Positions 1-5,702 of a stretch of DNA of 5,702 nucleotides are shown here, one piece after another; the stretch's first letter is position 1; every line of letters starts with the position of its first letter. The stretch comes from Bacteroidota bacterium (lineage in GTDB: Bacteria > Bacteroidota > Bacteroidia > Bacteroidales > WCHB1-69). Position numbers and translations under genes: made by a program. The stretch covers positions 1 through 5,702 of the forward strand of contig JAEWNB010000124.1 in assembly GCA_023392945.1 (NCBI GenBank), given 5' to 3'. The notes beneath the pieces were generated by a model. That model ran no database searches and had not been told where the DNA came from. It worked only from the letters and a program-made list of their open reading frames with translations.

Positions 1-78
1 CTCCGCCGGAGCTAACTCTTTTTGATTAGGGGGGCTTACTTTTTGAAAAACAAAATCGGATGCTTGATTATCAGGTGC

Positions 79-110
79 TTTGGAGTTCCTTTTGACGGTT
101 TTTATTTTTT
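79..110 (+). promoter_or_regulatory. Candidate Bacteroidetes-type promoter for the nucleotidyltransferase gene
   Basis: TTTG at 79-82 is followed after 20 bases by TATTTTTT at 103-110. This matches the -33/-7 consensus (TTTG, TAnnTTTG) except for the last base. Transcription would start near 117, about 28 bases before the ATG at 145. Its position inside the TTG-initiated extension of the frame supports the shorter protein. The region is T-rich, so a chance match is possible. Confidence 0.35.
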
Positions 111-144
111 ACCGGACAACAATAAAACTTATTATTTCATTAAA

Positions 145-750
145 ATGCAACCCGAGCTTATCAAAAAAAATATTTTAGAAATCTCCGAAAGAAATCAAAA
201 TAAAGCATTTGCAATAATTGACGAACTTAAAATTATTGACTGTTGGATAATTTTCGGAGCTGTAGCAAATCAGGTGGGATCGCTTAGAACAGGATTGTTA
301 ATGAAAAACCTGGATATTGATTTTCATATTTACTCCGACTCTTTTTCTATAACTGACAGTTTCGGAGCTGTCGCCCTGATTGCCCAAAATCAGAAAATTA
401 GAAATATCTCCTATACGAATCTTCTTGATACCGAGGAACAGTGCCTTGAATGGCATCTTCACTATCTTGATGATGAAAATAATGAGTGGAAAATAGACTT
501 TATACACATATTGAAAGGCTCCCGTTATGAGGGTTATTTTGAAAATGTAGCCGACAGAATTAAAACTGTTATGACTCCTGAACAGAAATTGACCATCCTC
601 TGCATAAAAAATGATGTTCCTGCTGACCTGAAAATTAAAGGCATAGAAATCTACCAAGCCGTTATCCGAGATAATGTGAAAAATTTTACTGATTTCTTGC
701 AATGGAGAAATAATAATTATACAGACAAAATTATTGAATGGATGCCATAA
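145..750 (+). CDS. Nucleotidyltransferase-fold protein, substrate unknown
   Basis: The 201-residue product carries the three signatures of the polymerase-beta-like nucleotidyltransferase fold: a Gly-Ser turn (G45-S46) after a hydrophobic strand, an Asp-x-Asp pair (D57, D59), and a third acidic residue on a later strand (D118 in WKIDFIH). Together these would bind two metal ions and a nucleoside triphosphate. A conserved-looking tail (KGIEIYQAVIRD, then IIEWMP at the C-terminus) follows. From memory, similar Bacteroidetes proteins are sometimes labelled phosphoglycerate mutase family, but no RHG phosphohistidine motif is present, so that name would be misleading. The frame opens at a TTG at 22, but the first 41 codons resemble nothing, and a candidate promoter lies inside them. 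The ATG at 145 was therefore chosen. There is no signal peptide or membrane segment, so it is probably cytosolic. The acceptor could be a small molecule, RNA or a protein, and nothing here decides between them. The fold is fairly sure; the function is unknown. Confidence 0.8.
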   Translation: MQPELIKKNILEISERNQNKAFAIIDELKIIDCWIIFGAVANQVGSLRTGLLMKNLDIDFHIYSDSFSITDSFGAVALIAQNQKIRNISYTNLLDTEEQCLEWHLHYLDDENNEWKIDFIHILKGSRYEGYFENVADRIKTVMTPEQKLTILCIKNDVPADLKIKGIEIYQAVIRDNVKNFTDFLQWRNNNYTDKIIEWMP

Positions 751-815
751 CGAAACATTATCACGCTAAGTTTTTTATTTCCCATTATATTAATTGATTG
801 TATTTTTACTGCAAA

Positions 816-846
816 TTTACTTATTACAAAAAAATATATACATTTG
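816..846 (+). promoter_or_regulatory. Bacteroidetes-type promoter for the membrane-protein gene
   Basis: A perfect -7 element, TACATTTG (839-846), is preceded after 19 bases by TTTA (816-819), a three-of-four match to the -33 TTTG. The start point would fall near 853, giving a leader of about 44 bases before the ATG at 897. A 7-bp inverted repeat, TGCAAAT (810-816) and ATTTGCA (842-848), brackets the promoter and could be an operator, although one half is largely the -7 element itself. Confidence 0.6.
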
Positions 847-896
847 CATCCTATTTTATTTCTTATAATTATGTATTTTAATTATTTTGAATCAAT

Positions 897-1340
897 ATGA
901 AAATAAAAAAATCGGTTTTTAATAGGCGTTTTATTCTCATTTCTAGCTTTTTTCTCTCTTTGATTGCTATTGGCTGGAATCTGATGCTCCATTTTGTAAT
1001 TTTAGAAAATTCCACAAAATCTATATGGGGAATTCTAAGAAAAGATTTGGCTGATACGATCTGGATTTCCATTCTGCTGCTTGTCGTTATTGTATTATGT
1101 TATACTGTTAGTTATCTGAAATGGAGAAAAAAGGGGACTTTATCAGAATCTCTTAAACACAGTCTTTTCTTTTCTGTATTAATCATCTTTGCAGTTTTTG
1201 TAAATGAATACGTACTTTATGATATTCCCTTTATACTGATTCTTAAATGGTCTATTTCTACCCTTATTGAATATACTTTATACGGCTTTTTATTAAAATT
1301 CTTCTATAATACATTGTCAAAGATTGAAAATCTGAAGTAA
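897..1340 (+). CDS. Four-helix integral membrane protein, unknown function
   Basis: I do not recognise this 147-residue protein. It starts with a short basic stretch (KIKK, then RR at 10-11). About four hydrophobic segments follow, at residues 12-36, 54-74, 88-110 and 112-135. A basic loop (KWRKKG, 75-80) lies between the second and third. By the positive-inside rule the N-terminus, this loop and the C-terminus should face the cytoplasm. The third and fourth segments are separated only by a Pro turn (D109-P111) and contain charged residues (E104, K117, E125), which is unusual for a passive anchor. No catalytic motif, cysteine pair or lipobox is visible. The start is the only Met before the first helix and lies at a sensible distance from a consensus promoter. 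The gene appears monocistronic, with its own promoter upstream and candidate hairpin terminators 33 bases after the stop. Confidence 0.75.
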   Translation: MKIKKSVFNRRFILISSFFLSLIAIGWNLMLHFVILENSTKSIWGILRKDLADTIWISILLLVVIVLCYTVSYLKWRKKGTLSESLKHSLFFSVLIIFAVFVNEYVLYDIPFILILKWSISTLIEYTLYGFLLKFFYNTLSKIENLK

Positions 1341-1372
1341 TCTTACAACTTATTTTCAACTGGAATCCACCG

Positions 1373-1430
1373 AAGAAAATATGATTTTCTTATTTTTCAA
1401 AAGGATTCTTGAAATAAGGGTTTCTTTTCT
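1373..1430 (+). terminator. Candidate terminator with two overlapping hairpins
   Basis: Thirty-three bases after the membrane-protein stop, AAGAAAAT (1373-1380) pairs with ATTTTCTT (1384-1391) around a three-base loop and is followed by ATTTTT. A second stem pairs CTTATTT (1389-1395) with AAATAAG (1412-1418) and CAA (1398-1400) with TTG (1409-1411), with a two-base bulge. It is followed by GG and a pyrimidine run (1421-1430). Both stems are A/T-rich and therefore weak. They share bases 1389-1391, so they cannot both form fully. Confidence 0.4.
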
Positions 1431-1464
1431 GATTTATTATTGAATTACTAAACAATATAAGTTC

Positions 1465-1472
1465 TAATTTTG
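1465..1472 (+). promoter_or_regulatory. Candidate -7 promoter element ahead of the small frame and glycosyltransferase
   Basis: TAATTTTG is a perfect TAnnTTTG match. The best -33 candidate is ATTG at 1439-1442, 22 bases upstream, which is slightly long and one base off consensus. Transcription would start near 1479. The first ATG it would reach is at 1498, the start of the 56-codon frame, not the glycosyltransferase start 200 bases downstream. No equally good -7 match was seen between 1500 and 1677, which suggests a shared transcript. Confidence 0.45.
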
Positions 1473-1497
1473 TTTTATTTATTTCTCATATAAATAA

Positions 1498-1668
1498 ATG
1501 ACAATAATTATTCTCTTGCATCTAATTTCCTATTTTATTATAGGGGGCTTTCCGACTTATTATACTTCTTCGGCTGCGGTTTACATTAGAAAACCGGAAT
1601 TGACAACGCCTTATTTCCGTTATTGGGAATTTATACCATCAATTATTATTAATCACCCCTATTTTTAA
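1498..1668 (+). CDS. Possible small membrane-associated protein or leader peptide, 56 codons
   Basis: An open frame of 56 codons begins with ATG directly after an in-frame TAA (1495-1497) and ends with TAA at 1666-1668, nine bases before the glycosyltransferase ATG and in the same reading phase. The predicted peptide has a hydrophobic N-terminal stretch (residues 3-18, Ile/Leu-rich) followed by GGFPTYY and a Tyr/Pro/Ile-rich remainder ending in NHPYF. I recognise no family. In its favour are a consensus -7 element 26 bases upstream of its ATG, tight spacing to the next gene, and a middle section (about 1545-1620) noticeably richer in G+C than the flanks. Against it are its short length and the lack of any visible homology. 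It could be a small protein, a translated leader for the glycosyltransferase, a decayed gene fragment or a chance frame. Confidence 0.35.
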   Translation: MTIIILLHLISYFIIGGFPTYYTSSAAVYIRKPELTTPYFRYWEFIPSIIINHPYF

Positions 1669-1677
1669 TATTATAAA

Positions 1678-2445
1678 ATGAAAACAACTATTGTAATATG
1701 CTCTTTTAATGAGAACAAAACTATTGCCGATGTAGTTTCTTCATGCTGCAAGTTTAACCCGGATTCCGAAATTATTGTTGTTGATGACGGGTCAACGGAC
1801 AATACGGAAGAAGTGCTGATCGAGTTAGCAAAATCGTACTCTTTTCGTTATGAAAAATTGAAACAAAATAAGGGAAAAAGCTGGGCGATGGTTCATGGGG
1901 TAGAAAAAGCTACAAATGAAATTATACTCTTCTTTGATGCTGATATTTCCAATATTAAGAAAGAACATTTTGACAATTTGCTGAATCCTATTCTTTGCGG
2001 AGAAGCTGATATGGTGCTCGGAACCCCGTCGGAAACCCTGATTGATTTTCGAGTTAACCCCTTCAAGGCACTGACAGGAGAAAGAGCCCTCCTGAAAAAA
2101 GATATTATTCCTATTTTAGAAGATATAAGAGATATTCGATTTGGTGTTGAAACTTTTATAAATCTTTATTTTCAAGCTAATGGAAAACGTATTAAATATG
2201 TTCTTTTAAATGGATTAAAGCACCCAACTAAATACGAAAAAACATCCTCTCTTAATGCTACCAAGGAATTTATTAAAGAAGGAAAGGAAATTACCCTCAC
2301 TTTGATGAAAAATCATGATTTAATTATGCAGCGGGTTGAATATCTAATGAAAAGTGCAAATAAAAGAACACTAACGAAAATCAATGAAATGCAAAATGAA
2401 ATAAATAATCAATTGCAAGAATTGAAAAATAGACTTAATCTGTAA
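1678..2445 (+). CDS. Family 2 (GT-A) glycosyltransferase
   Basis: This 255-residue enzyme would transfer a sugar from a nucleotide-sugar donor. The N-terminal Rossmann-like half shows the GT2 landmarks in order: TIVICSFNE (4-12), the nucleotide-binding VVDDGSTD (34-41), NKGKSWAM (64-71), and the metal-binding DxD as FFDAD (85-89). After this come TGERALLKKD (133-142) and FGVET (155-159), which resemble the acceptor-side motifs of dolichyl-phosphate-mannose-synthase-like and glucosyl-3-phosphoglycerate-synthase-like enzymes. H182 in LKHPTKY is a plausible third metal ligand. The C-terminal 30 residues look like a short coiled coil (NEMQNEINNQLQELKN). There is no membrane segment, so it is a soluble or peripherally bound cytoplasmic enzyme. 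The start gives the usual GT2 N-terminus. No other surface-polysaccharide genes are nearby, so donor and acceptor cannot be assigned. The class is sure; the substrate is not. Confidence 0.9.
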   Translation: MKTTIVICSFNENKTIADVVSSCCKFNPDSEIIVVDDGSTDNTEEVLIELAKSYSFRYEKLKQNKGKSWAMVHGVEKATNEIILFFDADISNIKKEHFDNLLNPILCGEADMVLGTPSETLIDFRVNPFKALTGERALLKKDIIPILEDIRDIRFGVETFINLYFQANGKRIKYVLLNGLKHPTKYEKTSSLNATKEFIKEGKEITLTLMKNHDLIMQRVEYLMKSANKRTLTKINEMQNEINNQLQELKNRLNL

Positions 2446-2476
2446 AAAAATAATTTTATAATAAATAATTCATATT

Positions 2477-2498
2477 ACTAATACATCACTCTATTAGT
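2477..2498. repeat. Inverted repeat next to the mutS2 promoter
   Basis: ACTAATA (2477-2483) and TATTAGT (2492-2498) are perfect 7-bp inverted copies separated by eight bases. No T-run follows directly on the plus strand, so this is a poor terminator for the glycosyltransferase gene. The right arm overlaps the likely -33 region of the mutS2 promoter, so a protein-binding site is an alternative. In such A/T-rich DNA, chance is also possible. Confidence 0.3.
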
Positions 2499-2526
2499 CG
2501 CAAAATTGTTATTTTTCTTATTTTTG
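2494..2526 (+). promoter_or_regulatory. Bacteroidetes-type promoter for mutS2
   Basis: TATTTTTG (2519-2526) is a perfect -7 element and is followed by C, as at two other promoters in this window. The best -33 candidate is TTAG (2494-2497), three of four matches at a spacing of 21 bases. Transcription would begin near 2533, giving a short leader of about 15 bases before the ATG at 2548. No Shine-Dalgarno sequence is seen. Confidence 0.5.
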
Positions 2527-2547
2527 CTGCTTGATTGATAATAAAGT

Positions 2548-4998
2548 ATGGTCTATCCACGAACTTTTGAGGAAAAAATTGGGTTTGATCAGGTAAGACT
2601 CCTGCTTAAGCATGAATGTGTGAGCACAATGGGAACTACTCTTGTGGATAACATTGTAAGTTCCGACAATTTTGATGATATTATTACTAAACTCAAACAG
2701 ACAGATGAATTTCGAAACGTTCTGCTGCTGGAAGATACTTTTCAGGCACAGGACTATTATGACCTTACTGAAGTCTTGTCAAAAATTCGAATTGAAGGAT
2801 CTTATATAGAACTGGAAGAACTCAATTTTCTGAGAGGTTTTATAAATGCCGTTATCCAAACTGTGGTATATTTCCGCATCCTGCATGAAGAAAATAAATA
2901 TCCTGAACTTTGGAAACTTTGCTGCGATATTATTCTGGAAAAATCTCTCCTTGAATCTATTAACAAAATTTTAGACCCAAAGGGCAATCTGCGTGATAAT
3001 GCTTCTCCCGAATTAAGACACATCAAACGTGAAATTGTCAGAATATCAGCGGAAGCAGACCGTAAGATAAAAAAGCTTCTCAATACTGCCAAAACGGAAG
3101 GTTTAGTAAAGGAAGATGCTGAGATGACAATTCGAAACGGACGCCTTTGTATTCCTGTACCCGCCCCTTTTAAAAGAAAACTCAGAGGATTTATCCATGA
3201 CGAATCTGCTACCGGTCAAACAGTTTTTATTGAACCTGCCGAAGTATTTGATGCTAATAATGAACTTAAAGACTTGGTCAATGCCGAACATAAAGAAATT
3301 ATAAAAATCCTGACCGAAATCAGCACTCAAATAAGACCTTCCATCCCGAATCTGATGGCACACCATGATTTTATCGGCCAAATTGATCTCATTCGTGCAA
3401 AAGCTAAGTTTGCGATTCGTATAAACGCCGTTAAGCCTTTAGTACTTAATCAGCAGATTATTAACTGGCGACAGGCGGTACATCCTCTACTCTATCTCAA
3501 CTTTCAGGAAGCAAAAAAAATAGTTCAACCATTGGACATCAAATTAGAGCCTACTGAAAGAATTTTGATTATCTCCGGTCCTAATGCAGGAGGAAAATCC
3601 GTCTGCCTTAAAACAGTAGGATTATTGCAATATATGATGCAGTGCGGCCTGTTGCCTCCTATGAAAGAAGATTCTGAAATGGGCATTTTTAGCAATTTCT
3701 TTATTAACATTGGAGACGAACAGTCGATTGAAAATGACCTAAGCACATACAGCTCCCACCTCAACAACCTCAACATAATGGTTCAGAATCTAAATGAAAA
3801 ATCTCTTTTTCTAATTGATGAATTCGGCTCCGGCACTGAACCCACTCTCGGAGGTGCTTTGGCTGAAGCAATTCTTGAAAGTATCTATTTTACTAAAGCT
3901 TTTGGAATTATCACAACTCATTACGGGAATCTAAAGATGTTCTCCGATTTTCATAAAGAAGCAGTCAATGGAGCTATGCTGTTCGATACCAATGCCATGA
4001 AACCTCTCTTTATTCTCAAAATAGGGAAGCCCGGAAGTTCTTTCACTTATGAAATTGCTAAAAAAATAGGGCTCCCTGATGAAATTATTGAGAGTGCCAT
4101 GCAAAAATCAGGCACTGCTCAAATTGATTATGAAAGAAAATTGGAAGAAATTGAGATTGAAAAAATTGAAATTGATAAGATGCTCAAAATGGTTCATGCT
4201 GCAGATGATCAACTAGCCCTGATGATAAAAGAATATTCCGATAAATTCATTCAATTAGACAAACAACGTAAGGAAATTCTTCAAAATGCCAAAAATCAGG
4301 CATCAATTATCATTGACAGTGCTAATAAAATGATTGAAAAGACTATCCGAGATATTAAAGAGGCTAAAGCAGAGACCAACCGCACCAAAGAAATACGGGA
4401 GAATGTTAAAAACCTAAAAACAGAACTTTCTAAAGAGATTGAATCCATTGAAAAAGTTGATATAATCAAGCCCTTCATACCCACAAAAGTTCCGGCTCAA
4501 AAAACACCCCCAAAGCCAATACCTGACACTAAAATTAAAGTGGGGGACTTTGTTCTGATGACAGATACTCAGACAACCGGAGAAGTGACTAAACTGAAGG
4601 GAGAAGATATTACCATTACTTTTAACTCAATCTCATTAAGAACTACCATTGACAAAGTGGTCAAAGTGAGTAAAAAGGAAGTGAGAGCGGCAAAACGTGG
4701 TGGTAGTCAATTTGAAGGAGGAACTCTTTCAGATGCAATGAATCGTAAAGTGTCTCAATTTTCTCATACGCTTGACCTGAGGGGAAAAAGAGCCGATGAA
4801 GCAGTAAAAGAATTGGAATTTTATATTGATGAAGCTTCGCTACTAAGCATCCATCAGGTTAAAATCCTACACGGTAAAGGGGATGGGATTCTACGCCATG
4901 TTGTCCGACAATTATTGGCAAAACGGAAAGATGTTAAATCTTTCCGTGATGAAGTTCTCGAACTTGGCGGCTATGGAATCACAGTCGTCGATATGTAA
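2548..4998 (+). CDS. mutS2: MutS2 ATPase with C-terminal Smr domain
   Basis: At 816 residues this is a full-length MutS2. It lacks the mismatch-reading domain of MutS and has the MutS2-specific HDESATGQTVFIEP motif (217-230) in the clamp region. The ATPase core has Walker A GPNAGGKS (344-351), GDEQSIEND with LSTYSSH (389-404), Walker B LIDEFGSG (422-429, catalytic E425) and the THYG switch (457-460). A long charged coiled coil follows (roughly 525-640), then a small KOW-like beta domain beginning KVGDFV (664-669). The C-terminal Smr domain has LDLRG (742-746) and HGKGDG (775-780). Known family roles are suppression of recombination through branched-DNA binding with Smr nuclease activity (Helicobacter, Thermus), and splitting of collided ribosomes in Bacillus. 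Which applies here is not visible. All key residues are present, so it should be active. It has its own promoter and converges on the lipocalin gene with ten bases between stop codons. Confidence 0.97.
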   Translation: MVYPRTFEEKIGFDQVRLLLKHECVSTMGTTLVDNIVSSDNFDDIITKLKQTDEFRNVLLLEDTFQAQDYYDLTEVLSKIRIEGSYIELEELNFLRGFINAVIQTVVYFRILHEENKYPELWKLCCDIILEKSLLESINKILDPKGNLRDNASPELRHIKREIVRISAEADRKIKKLLNTAKTEGLVKEDAEMTIRNGRLCIPVPAPFKRKLRGFIHDESATGQTVFIEPAEVFDANNELKDLVNAEHKEIIKILTEISTQIRPSIPNLMAHHDFIGQIDLIRAKAKFAIRINAVKPLVLNQQIINWRQAVHPLLYLNFQEAKKIVQPLDIKLEPTERILIISGPNAGGKSVCLKTVGLLQYMMQCGLLPPMKEDSEMGIFSNFFINIGDEQSIENDLSTYSSHLNNLNIMVQNLNEKSLFLIDEFGSGTEPTLGGALAEAILESIYFTKAFGIITTHYGNLKMFSDFHKEAVNGAMLFDTNAMKPLFILKIGKPGSSFTYEIAKKIGLPDEIIESAMQKSGTAQIDYERKLEEIEIEKIEIDKMLKMVHAADDQLALMIKEYSDKFIQLDKQRKEILQNAKNQASIIIDSANKMIEKTIRDIKEAKAETNRTKEIRENVKNLKTELSKEIESIEKVDIIKPFIPTKVPAQKTPPKPIPDTKIKVGDFVLMTDTQTTGEVTKLKGEDITITFNSISLRTTIDKVVKVSKKEVRAAKRGGSQFEGGTLSDAMNRKVSQFSHTLDLRGKRADEAVKELEFYIDEASLLSIHQVKILHGKGDGILRHVVRQLLAKRKDVKSFRDEVLELGGYGITVVDM
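4920..4947 (-). terminator. Intrinsic terminator of the lipocalin gene, inside mutS2
   Basis: ACGGAAAGAT (4923-4932) and ATCTTTCCGT (4938-4947) form a perfect 10-bp stem around a five-base loop. Read on the minus strand, the stem is followed directly by a T-run (about four bases including the last stem base, complement of 4923-4920). On the plus strand it is followed by GATGAAG, so it looks like a terminator in one direction only. It lies 61 bases beyond the lipocalin stop codon and within the Smr-domain codons of mutS2. The U-tract is short, so efficiency is uncertain. Confidence 0.55.
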
Positions 4999-5008
4999 AA
5001 TCTACTTC

Positions 5009-5545
5009 TTAATTGTGATTTACCCAAATTAGATTGTCTGTATTGAAATTAAGATCCTTTGCAATTTGGAGATATTGTTGTTTAACATCTTCAGGAATAG
5101 TTTTTTCACGGGATAAAATCCACATATATTTAAGATTATTACCCACAATAAGTGCATACTTATAATCGGCATCCAAAGCAATGATGTTGTACCCGGAATA
5201 AAATGGACCAAAGAAAGAGACTTTCAATCTGCCTTCTTTCGGGTCACTTAACAATTTCGCCTTGCCAATACTTTGTTTCCATTCCTTATTTGTATAGTCA
5301 TATCCCCGATTGTCAACCTTAATGCTGCCATCATCATTCAATGAATATTGAGCTGTGGTATTATCCAACCCCTCTTCCCATTTGAAATCCAGCCTTGCAA
5401 TTTCATACCATTTACCTAAGTATTTCTGGCTGTCAAAATTTTTAACTGCCACTGCACCCTTGGGAATATTGACACAGGATATGAAAAAAAATACCATTAC
5501 AGATACTGCTGTTGCACTTACAATTAATCTTTTTGTTTTCATCAT
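5009..5545 (-). CDS. blc: Blc-type lipocalin, outer-membrane lipoprotein
   Basis: The 178-residue product closely resembles the bacterial lipocalin Blc, a lipid-binding beta-barrel thought to help carry or store fatty acids and lysophospholipids at the outer membrane. The N-terminus is a lipoprotein signal peptide: basic start (KTKR), hydrophobic core, and lipobox FISC with the lipidated cysteine at C24. Phe at -3 is less usual. Residues after the cysteine (VNIPKG) contain no acidic cluster, so the known Bacteroidetes surface-export signal is absent and a periplasm-facing location is likely. Lipocalin hallmarks follow: YLGKWYEIAR (42-51, GxW motif), NRGY (79-82), LKVSFFGPFYSGYNIIALD (107-125) and YMWILSR (140-146, third conserved region), ending with IWV. 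The start could be either of two adjacent Met codons; the upstream one is given. It is transcribed alone from a consensus promoter and converges on mutS2. Confidence 0.95.
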   Translation of the reverse strand: MMKTKRLIVSATAVSVMVFFFISCVNIPKGAVAVKNFDSQKYLGKWYEIARLDFKWEEGLDNTTAQYSLNDDGSIKVDNRGYDYTNKEWKQSIGKAKLLSDPKEGRLKVSFFGPFYSGYNIIALDADYKYALIVGNNLKYMWILSREKTIPEDVKQQYLQIAKDLNFNTDNLIWVNHN

Positions 5546-5624
5546 TTTTCAATTTGTTATTAATAATAACCTGAGTTGTTTTGACCCGTAAAAAAACGAG
5601 GATTTATTATTATTAATTGAGTTG

Positions 5625-5654
5625 CAAATATACATTATTTTTTATTAAACCAAA
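5625..5654 (-). promoter_or_regulatory. Bacteroidetes-type promoter for the lipocalin gene
   Basis: On the minus strand, TTTG (5654-5651) is followed after 18 bases by TATATTTG (5632-5625). Both elements match the -33/-7 consensus perfectly. The spacing is a base or two shorter than usual but within the range seen. The start point would lie near 5618, leaving a leader of about 70 A/T-rich bases before the ATG at 5545. The -7 element continues with CA, as at the membrane-protein promoter. Confidence 0.65.
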
Positions 5655-5702
5655 CTTTCTAATTATTTTGTAGTATATTGATTATTATTGTTTTATGCCG
5701 TT

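Noticed and set aside
1..29. Possible last codons of an upstream gene, and a CTCC/GGAG hairpin at 1-11
   Set aside because: Two frames stay open to a stop (TGA 23-25 or TAG 27-29), so the frame cannot be chosen. The 4-bp stem at the window edge is too short to call as a terminator.
22..144. N-terminal extension of the nucleotidyltransferase frame to a TTG start at 22
   Set aside because: The extra 41 residues show no family motif, TTG is a poor start beside a good in-frame ATG, and a candidate promoter lies within the extension.
298..702. 134-codon open frame on the minus strand
   Set aside because: It lies entirely opposite the nucleotidyltransferase gene, whose protein motifs are convincing. 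The antisense translation shows no domain.
2802..3776. Three minus-strand open frames opposite mutS2
   Set aside because: They are antisense shadows of a clearly conserved gene, with no promoter or motif of their own.
5024..5069. CCAAATT / AATTTGG inverted repeat as a mutS2 terminator inside the lipocalin gene
   Set aside because: The loop is 33 bases or so, and no T-run follows on the plus strand.
5355..5591. 78-codon plus-strand frame across the lipocalin start
   Set aside because: It overlaps the signal-peptide and first-strand codons of a well-supported lipocalin and the leader of its transcript. No family is recognised.
5695..5702. ATG at 5695 as the start of a divergent gene
   Set aside because: Only two codons are visible and the upstream promoter match (TTATTTTG at 5663-5670) is imperfect, so it cannot be supported.
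1341..5702. Search for mobile elements, CRISPR repeats, tRNA and rRNA
   Set aside because: No transposase, spaced repeat series, terminal inverted repeat with target duplication, or structural RNA was seen by eye. A covariance-model scan was not possible.

Overview
The window reads as an ordinary chromosomal stretch from an AT-rich member of the Bacteroidota (Bacteroidetes). Three things point there. The coding starts lack Shine-Dalgarno sequences and are preceded by A/T-rich leaders. Four or five gene starts have an upstream match to the phylum's unusual promoter (-33 TTTG, -7 TAnnTTTG). The proteins also look like that phylum's: a full-length MutS2, a Blc-type lipocalin lipoprotein, and a nucleotidyltransferase-fold protein of a kind I associate with Bacteroidetes. 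The genus cannot be fixed from this sequence. No tRNA, rRNA, CRISPR array, insertion sequence or phage gene was seen.

Layout, left to right. 145-750 (+) encodes a nucleotidyltransferase-fold protein. 897-1340 (+) encodes an orphan four-helix membrane protein with a good promoter of its own. The 337-base gap 1341-1677 is not empty: it holds two overlapping hairpins that could terminate the membrane-protein transcript, a consensus -7 element, and a 56-codon open frame (1498-1668) that ends nine bases before the next gene. 1678-2445 (+) encodes a soluble family 2 glycosyltransferase. 2548-4998 (+) encodes MutS2. 5009-5545 (-) encodes an outer-membrane lipocalin that converges on mutS2 with only ten bases between the stop codons, and its promoter lies at 5625-5654. 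The last ~50 bases hold nothing that can be called safely.

The genes do not form an obvious pathway. Each plus-strand gene except the glycosyltransferase has its own candidate promoter. The glycosyltransferase probably shares a transcript with the small frame in front of it. The most distinctive features are regulatory. A perfect 10-bp hairpin with a U-tract on the minus strand sits inside the Smr-coding end of mutS2 and is well placed to terminate the lipocalin transcript. The uncharacterised small frame upstream of the glycosyltransferase is the only candidate for something undescribed. I see no convincing novel multi-gene system here.
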